Source of the DNA: Candidatus Hadersleviella danica
GTDB lineage: Bacteria; Chloroflexota; Anaerolineae; Promineifilales; Promineifilaceae
Length of the DNA stretch: 64,000 bases
NCBI GenBank assembly: GCA_016711405.1
Contig: JADJSZ010000012.1
Coordinates: 67,097 to 131,096, forward strand
Direction: 5' to 3'
Part shown: in pieces, positions 26,147-35,081 of the stretch
Layout of the letters: each line of letters begins with the position of its first letter
How positions within the stretch are numbered: the stretch's first letter is position 1
Notes under the pieces: generated by a model
Databases searched by the model: none
What the model saw: only the letters and a program-made list of their open reading frames with translations
Told to the model about the DNA's origin: nothing
Program-made: the position numbers and the translations under genes

Positions 26147-26614
26147 TTAGCCTAACTGAATCGCAATGGCGGCTTCATCACATTCTGCCCATGCCGCCAG
26201 AAAGCTATCCCAATGAACAGTTTGGGGGGCTATCTGAGTGGCAGGGTCATGGAGGAAAACTTGCTCATCATCGTAGCCCACGACGACAACCACATGAAAA
26301 GTCGCTTCGTGCCAATAGGTTAACATGCTGGTCCAAACGCGAGCGATGAGGGGAATACCCTGACGCAAGTAAGTTTTTAGTTCGGCCTCGGAAAAGGGGC
26401 GATATTCGATGTTGTATTGATAGGCTCGCAATTTGTTAATGTGGGAAATGGGGGTTCCAAACGGCCGTGTCCCTAAAATTTGGGCTAACGTTGCCTCACT
26501 GAATGGCTGATTGAGATAGGCCAAAACCATACGTGCGCAAGCAGGCAAACAAAAACCATCTTGGCTTTGTTCAAAGTGGGGCACGGGTAACAAGACGGTG
26601 GGCATTGTCTTCAA
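26147..26614 (-). CDS. C39-like papain-fold cysteine peptidase
   Basis: 155 residues. The catalytic Cys lies in GFCLPACARMVLAYL, preceded by an oxyanion Gln in FEQSQDGFC. The His is in TFHVVVVVGYDDE and the Asp in VFLHDPATQ, the order found in peptidase C39-like domains. No signal peptide, no ABC domain. Its start overlaps the upstream gene by 44 bp in another frame, so they are co-translated. The substrate is unknown; see the paired gene. Confidence 0.75.
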   Translation of the reverse strand: MKTMPTVLLPVPHFEQSQDGFCLPACARMVLAYLNQPFSEATLAQILGTRPFGTPISHINKLRAYQYNIEYRPFSEAELKTYLRQGIPLIARVWTSMLTYWHEATFHVVVVVGYDDEQVFLHDPATQIAPQTVHWDSFLAAWAECDEAAIAIQLG

Positions 26615-26924
26615 TTTCCTGAACGAGACCTTGTGTGATGGCCAACTCCCCTGTGTCCACGTCTACATCCACCACCCCCACTTGCCCCAGCCGCCCCAGT
26701 TTGCCTGTGGCAATGGCAATGGGAACGCGCCAAACAGTGCGGCTCCCTTGCAAGACAAGGGTAGGGTTTTCGCCATAAAGCAAATCGCCAATGTAATCTC
26801 CCACATAGCGGGTAACATGCCGACGAGCCGTTTCCGCCTTGACTTTAATATCCACGATTTTGTGGATATTGAGTTCTAGCAGACCACTTTCAGGCACATC
26901 AATGGCTTCTAAAGTGATGGACAT
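26571..26924 (-). CDS. Unknown small protein paired with C39-like peptidase, PepSY-like pattern
   Basis: 117 residues beginning MSITLEAIDVPESGLLEL. The middle (PTLVLQGSRTVWRVPIAIAT...VDVDVDTGELAI) follows a pattern seen in PepSY-like domains: W-x-VPI, then V-D-V-D-x-x-TGE. Such domains often inhibit or chaperone peptidases. The frame overlaps the peptidase gene by 44 bp, so the two are a coupled pair. The family is not firmly recognised. Confidence 0.55.
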   Translation of the reverse strand: MSITLEAIDVPESGLLELNIHKIVDIKVKAETARRHVTRYVGDYIGDLLYGENPTLVLQGSRTVWRVPIAIATGKLGRLGQVGVVDVDVDTGELAITQGLVQEIEDNAHRLVTRAPL

Positions 26925-26937
26925 ACCCTAATTCTCC

Positions 26938-27020
26938 AACTTTTTGTTTAATTGTGTATGGGTGTACTGGTCTATTTTGATACACCAATACACCCATAAA
27001 CTTATACACCCTATAGCCGT
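26938..27020. repeat. GTGTATG/ATACACC inverted heptamer pair
   Basis: TGTGTATGGGTGTACTGG faces ATACACCAATACACCC...TACACCC across a short loop; similar units recur at 44810-44875. Confidence 0.7.
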
Positions 27021-27070
27021 TGTGAGTATAGCACAACATTCATGGAGCTTTGGACTTGTACGCTGTTAGC

Positions 27071-28174
27071 CTATTCGGCGAACATTTCGGCGATGAGAGG
27101 GGCGATTAACTCGTTTTGCAAGACAAGCACATCCGACCCTTGGGGGGTGCGGTAGCTGGTGACATAGGTGTAATCAATCACGGCCGAACGGATATTATCC
27201 TCAGGAATGTCGCTGGTGGCCGAAATGAGCGTGACCATATCGCTAATGCTTAAATCGGTGCGGATGCCATCTTGCATTTGTTGGTACAGCACGGGCAAAC
27301 GGGTCAGCAAATCGTTCAGACCCAAGGCCAGCACTTTGCTCCGCACGGCCAAAACAACTTGTTGTTGCCGTTGGGCACGGCCGAAGTCGTTGTCTACATG
27401 GCGGGTGCGGGCGTATTTAAGCGCCATGAGGCCATCAAAATGTTGCAAGCCAGCGGGCACATAGAGCGGGTCGTAGCCATAGCCCATATCGGGAAATTCA
27501 GGGTCATACAGTTCGCGGGGGACGTACACATCAATGCCGCCCACGGTATCAATGGCCTTGATAAATGCCCCAAAATCCACCAGTACATAATGGTCTATGT
27601 GAACACCCAAGTTCAATTCGATGGTTTCCATCGCCAACTGCGCCCCACCCGCCGGGCCGCCGTTGTTGGCTCCATACACAAAGGCGGTGTTGATGCGGTT
27701 ACGGCCGTAGCCGGGCACTTCCACATATAAATCGCGGGGCACAGAGAGGATGGAGGCGGTGTCCGTATCGGGGTTCACCGAGAGAATCATCATGGTATCG
27801 GTGCGGGAGATGAACGCTTCGCCGGGGCGGCGGTCTATGCCCATCAGCAAGATGGTGACGCGGTTGGAGGCGGCCAAGGTGGCCTCGGCCGCCACCATCA
27901 GTTCTTCCAGTTCTTCTTCTTCAATGACCACAGCGGGCAGGGGAATGGGGGTTCCGCTGGTATCCACGGCCGTGCTTGGCTCCAAATCTTGGTTGGCCTC
28001 GGTGATGAGTACCTCGAGACCTTCGGTGTCGGTGGCGGGGTTAAACGGCCGTTGCACATACGCATACGCTGTCATGGCGGCCAAGCCTGAAACAGATAAA
28101 AAGCTGACCACCCCCGCAAATACCAAAGCGATGGTTAACCAGCGCGGTAAAATCGAATAATTTTTGTCGTTCAC
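27071..28174 (-). CDS. LytR-CpsA-Psr (LCP) family glycopolymer ligase
   Basis: Type II membrane protein that attaches anionic or other glycopolymers to peptidoglycan. Topology: short cytoplasmic N-terminus, one membrane segment (about 13-35), linker, then the extracytoplasmic LCP domain from about 105. Conserved features are ILLMGIDRRPGE, the Asp in SRTDTMMILSVN, SVPRDLYVEVPG, RINTAFVYG, TVGGIDVYVP, and the Arg cluster in YARTRHVDNDFGRAQRQQ. 367 residues is normal. Confidence 0.92.
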   Translation of the reverse strand: MNDKNYSILPRWLTIALVFAGVVSFLSVSGLAAMTAYAYVQRPFNPATDTEGLEVLITEANQDLEPSTAVDTSGTPIPLPAVVIEEEELEELMVAAEATLAASNRVTILLMGIDRRPGEAFISRTDTMMILSVNPDTDTASILSVPRDLYVEVPGYGRNRINTAFVYGANNGGPAGGAQLAMETIELNLGVHIDHYVLVDFGAFIKAIDTVGGIDVYVPRELYDPEFPDMGYGYDPLYVPAGLQHFDGLMALKYARTRHVDNDFGRAQRQQQVVLAVRSKVLALGLNDLLTRLPVLYQQMQDGIRTDLSISDMVTLISATSDIPEDNIRSAVIDYTYVTSYRTPQGSDVLVLQNELIAPLIAEMFAE

Positions 28175-28198
28175 ATTGTCTCCATAGGCTAAAAATCA

Positions 28199-28313
28199 GT
28201 AACTATTCAGATAGCGATAGGAGATAGAGATAGAGGAGAACTCAGTTGTTCAGCCTATCGTGTTTCCTCTATCTCTATCTCTACACTCTATCTTGACCTA
28301 CCTGAATAGTTAC
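28199..28313 (+). mobile_element. MITE-like element, family A, copy 2, with target duplication
   Basis: A 115-bp element with ends GTAACTATTCAG/CTGAATAGTTAC, differing from 7982-8096 at three bases. It is flanked by perfect 8-bp direct repeats AAAAATCA (28191-28198 and 28314-28321). No open frame. Confidence 0.92.
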
Positions 28314-28344
28314 AAAAATCAATCGAGCATCCCCGATTATAAAC

Positions 28345-28372
28345 GAATCGCCGCCCCTCAAGGCGGCGATTC
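28345..28372 (-). terminator. Hairpin terminator after GT2 gene
   Basis: GAATCGCCGCC (28345-28355) pairs with GGCGGCGATTC (28362-28372). On the minus strand GTTTATAAT follows, a weak U tract. It lies about 90 bp downstream of the GT2 gene. Confidence 0.65.
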
Positions 28373-28388
28373 ACCTACTATTTACCGA

Positions 28389-28462
28389 TAAATTCGTTAT
28401 TGGTTATTCGTTATTGGTTACTCATTACGCCAATAACCAGTAACCAGTAACCAATAACTCCC
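28389..28462. repeat. TTATTGG/TAACCAG heptamer inverted pair
   Basis: TTCGTTATTGGTTATTCGTTATTGG faces CCAATAACCAGTAACCAGTAACC, period 7. Confidence 0.8.
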
Positions 28463-29407
28463 CTACTCCTCGTAGCCCCAGCGTTTGGCAACAAGGTAGA
28501 GCGGCCGTCCTTTCACTTCGTCGTAAATACGGCCGAGGTATTCCCCAATAATGCCCAGCGAGATGAGTTGCACCCCACCCAAGAACAGCACCGCCACCAG
28601 TGTGGTGGCTTGCCCCAGCAACGCCTCGGAAGGGGTGAAGAGGCGTAGGGGAATGACGATGACAATGGCAATGGCGGAGATGAGGGCAATGGCAAAGCCC
28701 AAATAGGTGGCCAAATGGAGCGGCAAATAAGAAAAACTGGTAATGGCGTTGAGGGCAAATTTGAGCATCGGCCGCAGGGTGCTGAACTTTGACTGCCCCG
28801 CAAACCGAGCATCGCGCTTATACGAGACCCCCACTTGGCGGAAACCCACCCACGGAACCATGCCGCGCAAAAAGCGGTTGCGCTCGCGCATGTGGGTAAT
28901 CGCTTCCACCACTCGCCGATCCATCAGCCGAAAATCCCCCGTATCGAGCGGAATTTGGACGCTGGTGATGCGGTGGATGAGCCTGTAGAAAAGCATTGCC
29001 GTGATTTTCTTAAACCACGTTTCTCCCTCTCGCTCGGCGCGAACCCCATACACCACATCATACCCCTCGCGCCATTTGGCAATCATTTCGGGAATCACTT
29101 CGGGCGGGTCTTGCAAATCGGCATCGGTCAGGATGACGGCCGCGCCAAGCGCATGGTCTAAGCCTGCCGTGACAGCCTCCTGAAAGCCAAAATTGCGCGA
29201 AAAGCCAATGCCTTTCACACGGGGGTCTTGGGCGTGTAAGTGGGCAATCACCTCAGCCGAGCGGTCTTTGCTCCCATCATCCACCAGCACCAGTTCCCAC
29301 GCCTCGCCCACCCCGTCCATTACCGCACTAACTCGGCGATACAATTCAGGCAACACTTCTTCTTCGTTATAAACAGGGGCGATAATTGAGAAAATCGGTT
29401 TGGTCAT
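28463..29407 (-). CDS. Family 2 glycosyltransferase, polyprenyl-phosphate sugar synthase type
   Basis: Probably transfers a sugar from a nucleotide donor to undecaprenyl phosphate at the inner face of the membrane. GT-A motifs: SIIAPVYNEEEVLPEL, VDDGSKDRS, LTDADLQDPPE (DxD) and DTGDFRLMDR. Two C-terminal membrane helices (about 232-255 and 268-290) are the GtrB/DPM1-like form. 314 residues. It could supply lipid-linked sugars to the GT39-like proteins at 33-35 and 58-60 kb; that link is inference. Confidence 0.9.
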   Translation of the reverse strand: MTKPIFSIIAPVYNEEEVLPELYRRVSAVMDGVGEAWELVLVDDGSKDRSAEVIAHLHAQDPRVKGIGFSRNFGFQEAVTAGLDHALGAAVILTDADLQDPPEVIPEMIAKWREGYDVVYGVRAEREGETWFKKITAMLFYRLIHRITSVQIPLDTGDFRLMDRRVVEAITHMRERNRFLRGMVPWVGFRQVGVSYKRDARFAGQSKFSTLRPMLKFALNAITSFSYLPLHLATYLGFAIALISAIAIVIVIPLRLFTPSEALLGQATTLVAVLFLGGVQLISLGIIGEYLGRIYDEVKGRPLYLVAKRWGYEE

Positions 29408-29519
29408 CGGTGTGTTATTTGTTATTGGTTATTCGTTATTGGGGCACTAGTCCCAGTCTGTCGGTTCGACTCCCATTGCCTATTGGTATGGCTCATTACC
29501 CACAGGATTGTACACTGCC

Positions 29520-30278
29520 TTAGCTGTTTTCTCGCAATTCTAAGGTGGCGAACAGGCCGATGTGGTCAGAGGGGAAGAGGGTGGGGTGGTCGGGGTGGGG
29601 GCGGGTGGCGAAGAGGGAGGCGGCCGTAGCCGCCAATGTGCGCGTGATAAACAGATAATCGAGGCAGGCCGAAGGCACATCCCCCCCCACCAAACTGGTC
29701 GGCCATGTGGCCAGTGGGTCGCGCCCCCGCACTTGGGCATACGCCGAGGTGTAGTTTTGGCGCATGTAGGTGACGGCCAAACTGGTCGGCACATCCTCAA
29801 ACCCACCAGCGATGATTTGGTAGGGCGCACGGCCGCGCTCATTCAGCCACCCCACCAGCCGCATCACCTGTGCCAGCCGTTCTTCTCCCTCAAATGGCCC
29901 CACTTGCAGATGGGTCGTGACGACATCTACCAAATGACCTGTGGGCAAGGCGATGTTGATGCGGAGGGCGACACGGCCGCCTTGCCCCAGTGCCAGCGCA
30001 TCTTGTGCCACAATGGGCAACTTGCTCAGCAAAGCCAAACCCTGCTGGCGGCCGAACCAAAACCGCCAACTCCTCTGCTGGGCGACGGTGTACACCACCT
30101 GCCCCAACCGCGCATTGAGCTGGTTGCACACCCACCACGCTTGCCCCGCCGAAAGACGCACCTCCTGTAACGCAACCACATCGGGTTGGGCTTCCAACAA
30201 CGCCTTCACCACCAATTCTCGCCGCTCCAACCAGCGGTCGGCCATGTTGTGGATGTTGAGGCTGGCGAGGGAAAACAT
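29520..30278 (-). CDS. Endonuclease/exonuclease/phosphatase-fold protein with altered active site
   Basis: EEP fold over 252 residues: SLNIHNM, the metal Glu in VALQEVRL, the strand TTHLQVGPFEGEERLAQ, LDYLFI and the C-terminal SDHIGL (Asp-His). The usual GDFN motif reads GGFEDVP, so the Asp is Gly and the Asn is Glu. Activity may be reduced or its target different. It has no signal peptide. Nuclease, phosphodiesterase or lipid phosphatase cannot be told apart. Confidence 0.75.
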   Translation of the reverse strand: MFSLASLNIHNMADRWLERRELVVKALLEAQPDVVALQEVRLSAGQAWWVCNQLNARLGQVVYTVAQQRSWRFWFGRQQGLALLSKLPIVAQDALALGQGGRVALRINIALPTGHLVDVVTTHLQVGPFEGEERLAQVMRLVGWLNERGRAPYQIIAGGFEDVPTSLAVTYMRQNYTSAYAQVRGRDPLATWPTSLVGGDVPSACLDYLFITRTLAATAASLFATRPHPDHPTLFPSDHIGLFATLELRENS

Positions 30279-30279
30279 G

Positions 30280-30425
30280 GGGATTGCGGAATGGGGAATG
30301 GGGATTGCGGATTAGGGGTGTTTAACTTAGCACTCAGCCATTGAGCACAATGTTCTCTGGACCCTTTGCGTCTTTGGGTGCCTTCGCGTCTTTGCCTCAT
30401 TAAAACTTTTTTAGGGCACTCCTGC
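30280..30425. repeat. GGGATTGCGGAAT and CTTTGCGT arrays
   Basis: GGGATTG/CGGAATG/GGGAATG/GGGATTG heptamers (30281-30310) and CTTTGCGTCTTTGGGTGCC octamer-like units (30365-30398) fill the spacer. Confidence 0.7.
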
Positions 30426-32609
30426 CTATCTTAGTCCGTAATACAATTCGACAATGCGCTTAAAAATGGGCGCGGCCACTTCAGAGCCTTCCCCCGCATT
30501 CTCCATCATCACCGCAATAGCAATTTCGGGTTCATTGATTACCGTGCCATCCAACTTGGTATAAGGTTGGCTCGGGGCAAAGCCGATAAACCACGCATTG
30601 GGAACCCCTTGCGCCGTCTCGGCCGTGCCCGTTTTGCCCGCCACAGGCACCTCAAACCCCTCAAATACAAACGTCGCCGTGCCGCTTTCGCTCTGCGCCA
30701 CATCGCGCAATGCGCCGTTGATGGTTTCTAAAATCTCGGCCGAAATGGGCAAGGGCGACACAGCGCGAGGTGGCAAAATCTCCTCGGGCGCACCCCCACC
30801 CGCCCCAATGCGCTGGACAATCGTCGGCTCGATGAGTTGGCCGCCGTTAGCCAACGCGGCCGCAATTTGGGCCATCTGTAACGGTGTCACCAGCACATAC
30901 CCTTGGCCGATGGACATATTGACAGCATCGCCTGTGACCCAGCCCCCTTCGGCCGTGTTGGCCAATTTCCACTCGGGGTCGGGGATATTCCCGGCCGATT
31001 CGGCCACGCCCAATGCCCCCGTGGGCGAGCCAAGGCCAAATTGCCGTGCAATGCTGGGCAGATGGTACGGGTCAACAGCATCCATGTTGTAGCCCGCATC
31101 GTAAAAACAGCTATTGCAAGAGACGACCAAGGCTGTGCGCAAGCTGACAAAGCCGTGCCCCCCGTCGCGCCAATCATATTTAATCGCTTGCGGCCCCAAC
31201 CTGTCCCACGAGCCAATCGAGTTATAGCCACTGCCGGGGTTATAAAGGCCGCTGGTCACGGCCGCCGCAAAGGTCACAATCTTAAACGTCGAGCCGGGCG
31301 GGTACGCTCCTTGCGCCGCCCGGTTAAACAGCGGCCGACTGGGATTGCTGACCAGTGCGGCAATCGCCTCTTGGGCGTTCGTCCGGCTGGGGTCAAAGGC
31401 ACTGGGGTCGTAGCTGGGGAAGCTGGCCATCGCCAAAATCTCGCCCGTTTGCGGCCGCAAAACGACAATGGCTCCGGGACGGCCGTGCAAGGCTCCCGCC
31501 TCGGCCAACGCCTGCTCCACCGCCTGTTGAAATTCAATGTCGAACGTGGTGTAAATGCTTCGCGCTTGGCGTGGCTCCGTTTCGGCGAGGGTTTGCACAT
31601 ATTCCCCCGTCGGGCTGAGCACATCCAGCACCCCGCCACGTGTGCCGCTCAAATAGGTTTCGCCCCACGCTTCGAGGCCCGTTAACCCCACAAACGCATC
31701 TTCTTTGTAGCCAAGGCTGGCGTAAATATCCGCTTGTTCGGCGGGCACACGGCCAAGATACCCCACTACATGGGGGGCTATTGGCGTGTAAATGCGGGTT
31801 AGTTTATTGTCCACGGTCAGTCCCGCCCCAATAAACGGCTCCACGGCCGCATAATTCGCCTCCATCACTTGGATGGGCACTTGGCCGATGGGCACATACC
31901 AGTTGGGGTCGGCCGCCGCATACAGCTCTTTGATGGCTTCAGGGGTACGCCCCAGTACCACGCTCATGGTGGCCAACAAGGCCGCCTCATCCTGAATTTG
32001 GCCGGGCACAATCCCAAACAAAATGGCGTTGCCCTGATAAGCCAGTGCTTTGCCGTTCACGTCGTAAATGTTGGCGCGGGAGGGGGTGCGGTAGGCGAGG
32101 GTGAGTTGGTTCCCGCCCGCCAGTTCGGGCAAAATCAGCCCTTCGTGCCAGACAACCCCCCAGCGGCCGTCGCTGTAGACCAAATCGGCCGTGTGGTTGC
32201 GCACAATGCTCCCCACCACGGCCGTATCCCATGTCACCTGCACGGTGAAGGTGGCGCGGTCGTTCTCTTGCGCGGCCGTTAGTGGTTGCACCCGAATTGC
32301 TTGCACCGTGGCCGTGCGCACGGCCGTCTCATACCGCTGGATAAAGGCGTTAGAATCTACCAGCGCTTGGCTCTGCGGCGAGAGCAGGCTGTACATGCCC
32401 AGATAGTTTTGGGTTTCCCACGCTTTGTAGAAGGTTTGCCCCACCTCGGCCGCGCCGCCGGGCACAGGGGTGGCGGTGGCGGGCACGGCCGTCACCAGCG
32501 GGGTCAGCGTCACCACCTCATACGAATCCTCCACAGTGGGCAACAGTTGGCAACCCGCCAACGGGATGAGAACCAAAAACAGGGTGAGGAAAAAAGCAAT
32601 TCGGCGCAT
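30426..32609 (-). CDS. Class B penicillin-binding protein (transpeptidase), lipoprotein form
   Basis: Cross-links peptidoglycan at the outer face of the membrane. The N-terminus MRRIAFFLTLFLVLIPLAGC is a lipoprotein signal with Cys20. An NTF2-like domain resembling MecA_N (about 45-150) is followed by a dimerisation region (SRANIYDVNGKALA) and the transpeptidase domain: SxxK in PPGSTFKI, SxN in VVSCNSC and KTG in VAGKTGTAE. 727 residues. The MecA_N-type domain places it with the PBP2a/PBP3-like branch. No resistance role can be inferred. Confidence 0.9.
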   Translation of the reverse strand: MRRIAFFLTLFLVLIPLAGCQLLPTVEDSYEVVTLTPLVTAVPATATPVPGGAAEVGQTFYKAWETQNYLGMYSLLSPQSQALVDSNAFIQRYETAVRTATVQAIRVQPLTAAQENDRATFTVQVTWDTAVVGSIVRNHTADLVYSDGRWGVVWHEGLILPELAGGNQLTLAYRTPSRANIYDVNGKALAYQGNAILFGIVPGQIQDEAALLATMSVVLGRTPEAIKELYAAADPNWYVPIGQVPIQVMEANYAAVEPFIGAGLTVDNKLTRIYTPIAPHVVGYLGRVPAEQADIYASLGYKEDAFVGLTGLEAWGETYLSGTRGGVLDVLSPTGEYVQTLAETEPRQARSIYTTFDIEFQQAVEQALAEAGALHGRPGAIVVLRPQTGEILAMASFPSYDPSAFDPSRTNAQEAIAALVSNPSRPLFNRAAQGAYPPGSTFKIVTFAAAVTSGLYNPGSGYNSIGSWDRLGPQAIKYDWRDGGHGFVSLRTALVVSCNSCFYDAGYNMDAVDPYHLPSIARQFGLGSPTGALGVAESAGNIPDPEWKLANTAEGGWVTGDAVNMSIGQGYVLVTPLQMAQIAAALANGGQLIEPTIVQRIGAGGGAPEEILPPRAVSPLPISAEILETINGALRDVAQSESGTATFVFEGFEVPVAGKTGTAETAQGVPNAWFIGFAPSQPYTKLDGTVINEPEIAIAVMMENAGEGSEVAAPIFKRIVELYYGLR

Positions 32610-32641
32610 AGTGGGCGATAATAACCAGCAACGAGCAACAA

Positions 32642-32923
32642 GTAACGAATAACCCCACCACTATACCCCTAAACGCAAAACACCCCCAAATGAGAAGAGC
32701 TAGGCGGTTGCGCCTAGCTCTTGTCAAAGGAGGAGAAGAAGATCGTTTACGTTATGAATGGCAGTATAGGGCTTTATTTCAAGCGTTGCTATACGTAGAA
32801 CCTACGCAAAACCTACTAGAAACCTACGCAAGTTACAGATTTCACAATGCCTACCAGAGATATAGGCCATTTCTCTATACAGCCCCATAATCGATTCGCA
32901 TATCCCAACCACGATTTTCGAGC
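32642..32923 (+). other. Spacer with strong hairpin, 11-bp repeats and doubtful 66-residue frame
   Basis: AAGAGCTAGGCG (32695-32706), loop GTTG, CGCCTAGCTCTT (32711-32722) is a perfect 12-bp stem. Downstream, ACCTACGCAAA, ACCTACTAGAA, ACCTACGCAAG are three 11-base units (32801-32833). A frame at 32690-32890 covers both, but its product has no recognised features, so a structured RNA is as likely as a protein. Confidence 0.35.
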
Positions 32924-34873
32924 TTGCCCATGTTTTCTCGCCGCTTTCCCTTCCTGCTCGCCCATCCCCTTGCCCTAACGTTGTGGCTCTATGGGCCGAT
33001 TTTGCGCCTGCCCAATGTGTATGACACCCTGCTCCACATCCAAATTGCCCACGGGCTGGGCTGGTGGGAGGCGTGGTTGCCTACGCCCCAGTTTGGCTAT
33101 TTTCGGCCGTTGGTCTTCGTCCCCCTCGTCACCGTGCGCGAGGTGTGGGGGGGGTATCCAGCGGCCGTGTTGCAAACCATCAACCTGCTCCAACACAGCC
33201 TCAACGTGGGGTTGGTGGGCTGGCTGGTGTGGCGGTTGTGGCGGGATGAGCGGCAGGCGGTGACGGCCGCTTTGCTCTTCGCCACCTTTCCCTTCAGCTA
33301 CCAAGCCCTCGCCATTTACGGCAACAACGTCCACCTGACGATTCTGAATTTTGTGTTGCTGGGGTTGTTGGGGTGGTGCGGTATTGGGAGCGGCGGGCAG
33401 GGGAGCAGAGGAGCAGAGGAGCAAGGGGCGGGTGTTTGCAGGGGTGATTGTTTGTTTTGTGGGGGCGTTGCTGACGCATGAGTCGAGTGTGGTGTTTGTG
33501 CCGCTGGTGGGGTTGCTCTTTTTGGCGTGGCGGGGGGAACGGCCGCTCACGCTCCGTTTTATCTTGGCCGATTGGCGGTGGTGGATGCTGGCGGCCGTCA
33601 CCGCCCTTTATCTCTTCAGCTATTGGGCATTCTCGCTGGGCACGGGGCCACAAGCAGTGGCCGACGGCCGTGGCTGGCCCGAAAAGATCCTCCTCTTCGA
33701 GCAAGTGCTGGCCTACCCGATTACCATCTGGGCGCACCGCCTGCCCGATGTGCCCGCCGCCACCCTGATTGGCGTGGGGTTGTTTTCATGTTGAGTTGGG
33801 CAGTTTGGACGGCCGTGCGCCACCCCGCCCACCGTTGCCCGCTCGTCTTTGGCCTTGGCTGGTGGCTGGGCGTGGCCGTGGTCATGGCCGTGCCTCTGCC
33901 CACTTTTTATGTGGCCACCAGTGCCCGGCTCCACTATTTTGGCGGGGCGGGGCTGGCCATTGGTTTGTTGTGGCTGTTGGAATCTGTATGGGGCACGGCC
34001 GCATGGCGCAAAGTGGCATGGACGGCCGTTCTGCTGGCTATTTTGCTCCCCAGTGGCTGGTTTGTGCGCCAGATGCTCGATTTATACGGCCGTGCCAGCA
34101 CCCCGTTTGCCCAAGTGGGGCAATTCGCGGCCGAATGGCCTGCCGAGGACGGGGTGGTGCTGGTCAATTGGCCGCAATGGCTGGCCTTGCCGCGCAATGT
34201 GTTCCCCGTGGGGGCCGATTTTGCGCCTGTGCTGGGCGACCACATCTTGCCGCAAGGGATTGTGGAGGGCAACCTCGGCCGTGACCGCGCCCCGACGACG
34301 ATTGTGGTGGAGCCGAGTTTGCTGAGCGAAACAACGTACCCTTACGCCATTTACGAATTATTGGCCGCGCCTCTCATCAGCCCCACGCTGGCCAGCACCC
34401 AACACGTTTTACTCACTCGCTATGGGGTGGATGGCCCCACGGCCGTTCACACAGGCTGGCTCGATTATGCCCCGCAGAACGCCCCGCCCCCGCTGGCCGT
34501 TTTTGGGCCGCTGGAACTGCTCTCGGCCGAGTTGGTAGGGTGTGAGACGGCCGTGCCCACCACCCGCCTCGTTTGGCGACCCGTGGGGGAGTTGCCCGCC
34601 ACCCTCTCGCTCTTTGTGCAAGTGTTGGGGGCAGATGGCACGCTCATTGGCCAAGCGGATGGGCCGCCGCTGGGGTTGCCCCCCACGCGCTACCACCTCA
34701 CCCCTGCCCTGCAACTGCACGACCAACGCGAAATCCCGGTGGCGGCCGAGGGCACGGCCGTGCAACTGCTGGTGGGGGCGTATGATTACACGACGGGGGA
34801 GCGGTTTGCGGCCGTGGATGGCACTGGCGCACCGTTGGCGGATTATGCGTGGCGGGTGGAGTGTGGGGAGTAA
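32924..34873 (+). CDS. Membrane glycosyltransferase-like protein (GT39/ArnT-like), frame broken twice
   Basis: Multi-pass membrane protein with the layout of lipid-linked sugar transferases: an acidic first loop after TM1 (PNVYDTLLHIQIAHG), many hydrophobic helices, then a soluble C-terminal domain (about 34400 on). The frame leaves at three GAGCAGAG octamers (33403-33426) and returns at a T4 run (33783-33786) where one T appears to be missing. The first break could be true octamer slippage in a gene, the second a sequencing error. If both are real, this is a pseudogene. Confidence 0.65.
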
Positions 34874-34939
34874 GGGAGGAAGAGAGGGGGAGCAGAGGGG
34901 CGGAGGAGAGTTAATAACGAGTAACCAGTAACCAATAAC

Positions 34940-35060
34940 GAGTTTGCCCAATAGATTTGTGTAAATCTTTGTGCATTTTGCACAAATTGGCTGATTGGCT
35001 TTGTGGATAACACGCACAGTTATCCCCATATCTTCACGCTTTATCCACAGTTTGTGCAAG
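34940..35060. promoter_or_regulatory. DnaA-box cluster with TTTGTGCA repeats
   Basis: Two perfect DnaA boxes, TGTGGATAA (35002-35010, inverse) and TTATCCACA (35041-35049), and a near match TTATCCCCA (35020-35028) lie in 48 bases. TTTGTGCA occurs at 34968 and 35051, with its inverse TGCACAAA at 34979. The region is AT-rich but lies at the end of converging genes with no dnaA, so it may be a titration or accessory site rather than the origin. Confidence 0.6.
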
Positions 35061-35081
35061 GCAAACCCAAACAGAGGGCAG

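Noticed and set aside
29441..29482. tRNA-like fragment (GTCGGTTCGACTCCC)
   Set aside because: It resembles a T arm, but the T stem does not pair well, and no acceptor, anticodon or D arm is found on either side.
34940..35060. Definite chromosomal origin oriC
   Set aside because: DnaA boxes are present, but dnaA, dnaN and divergent transcription are not; kept only as a DnaA-box cluster.
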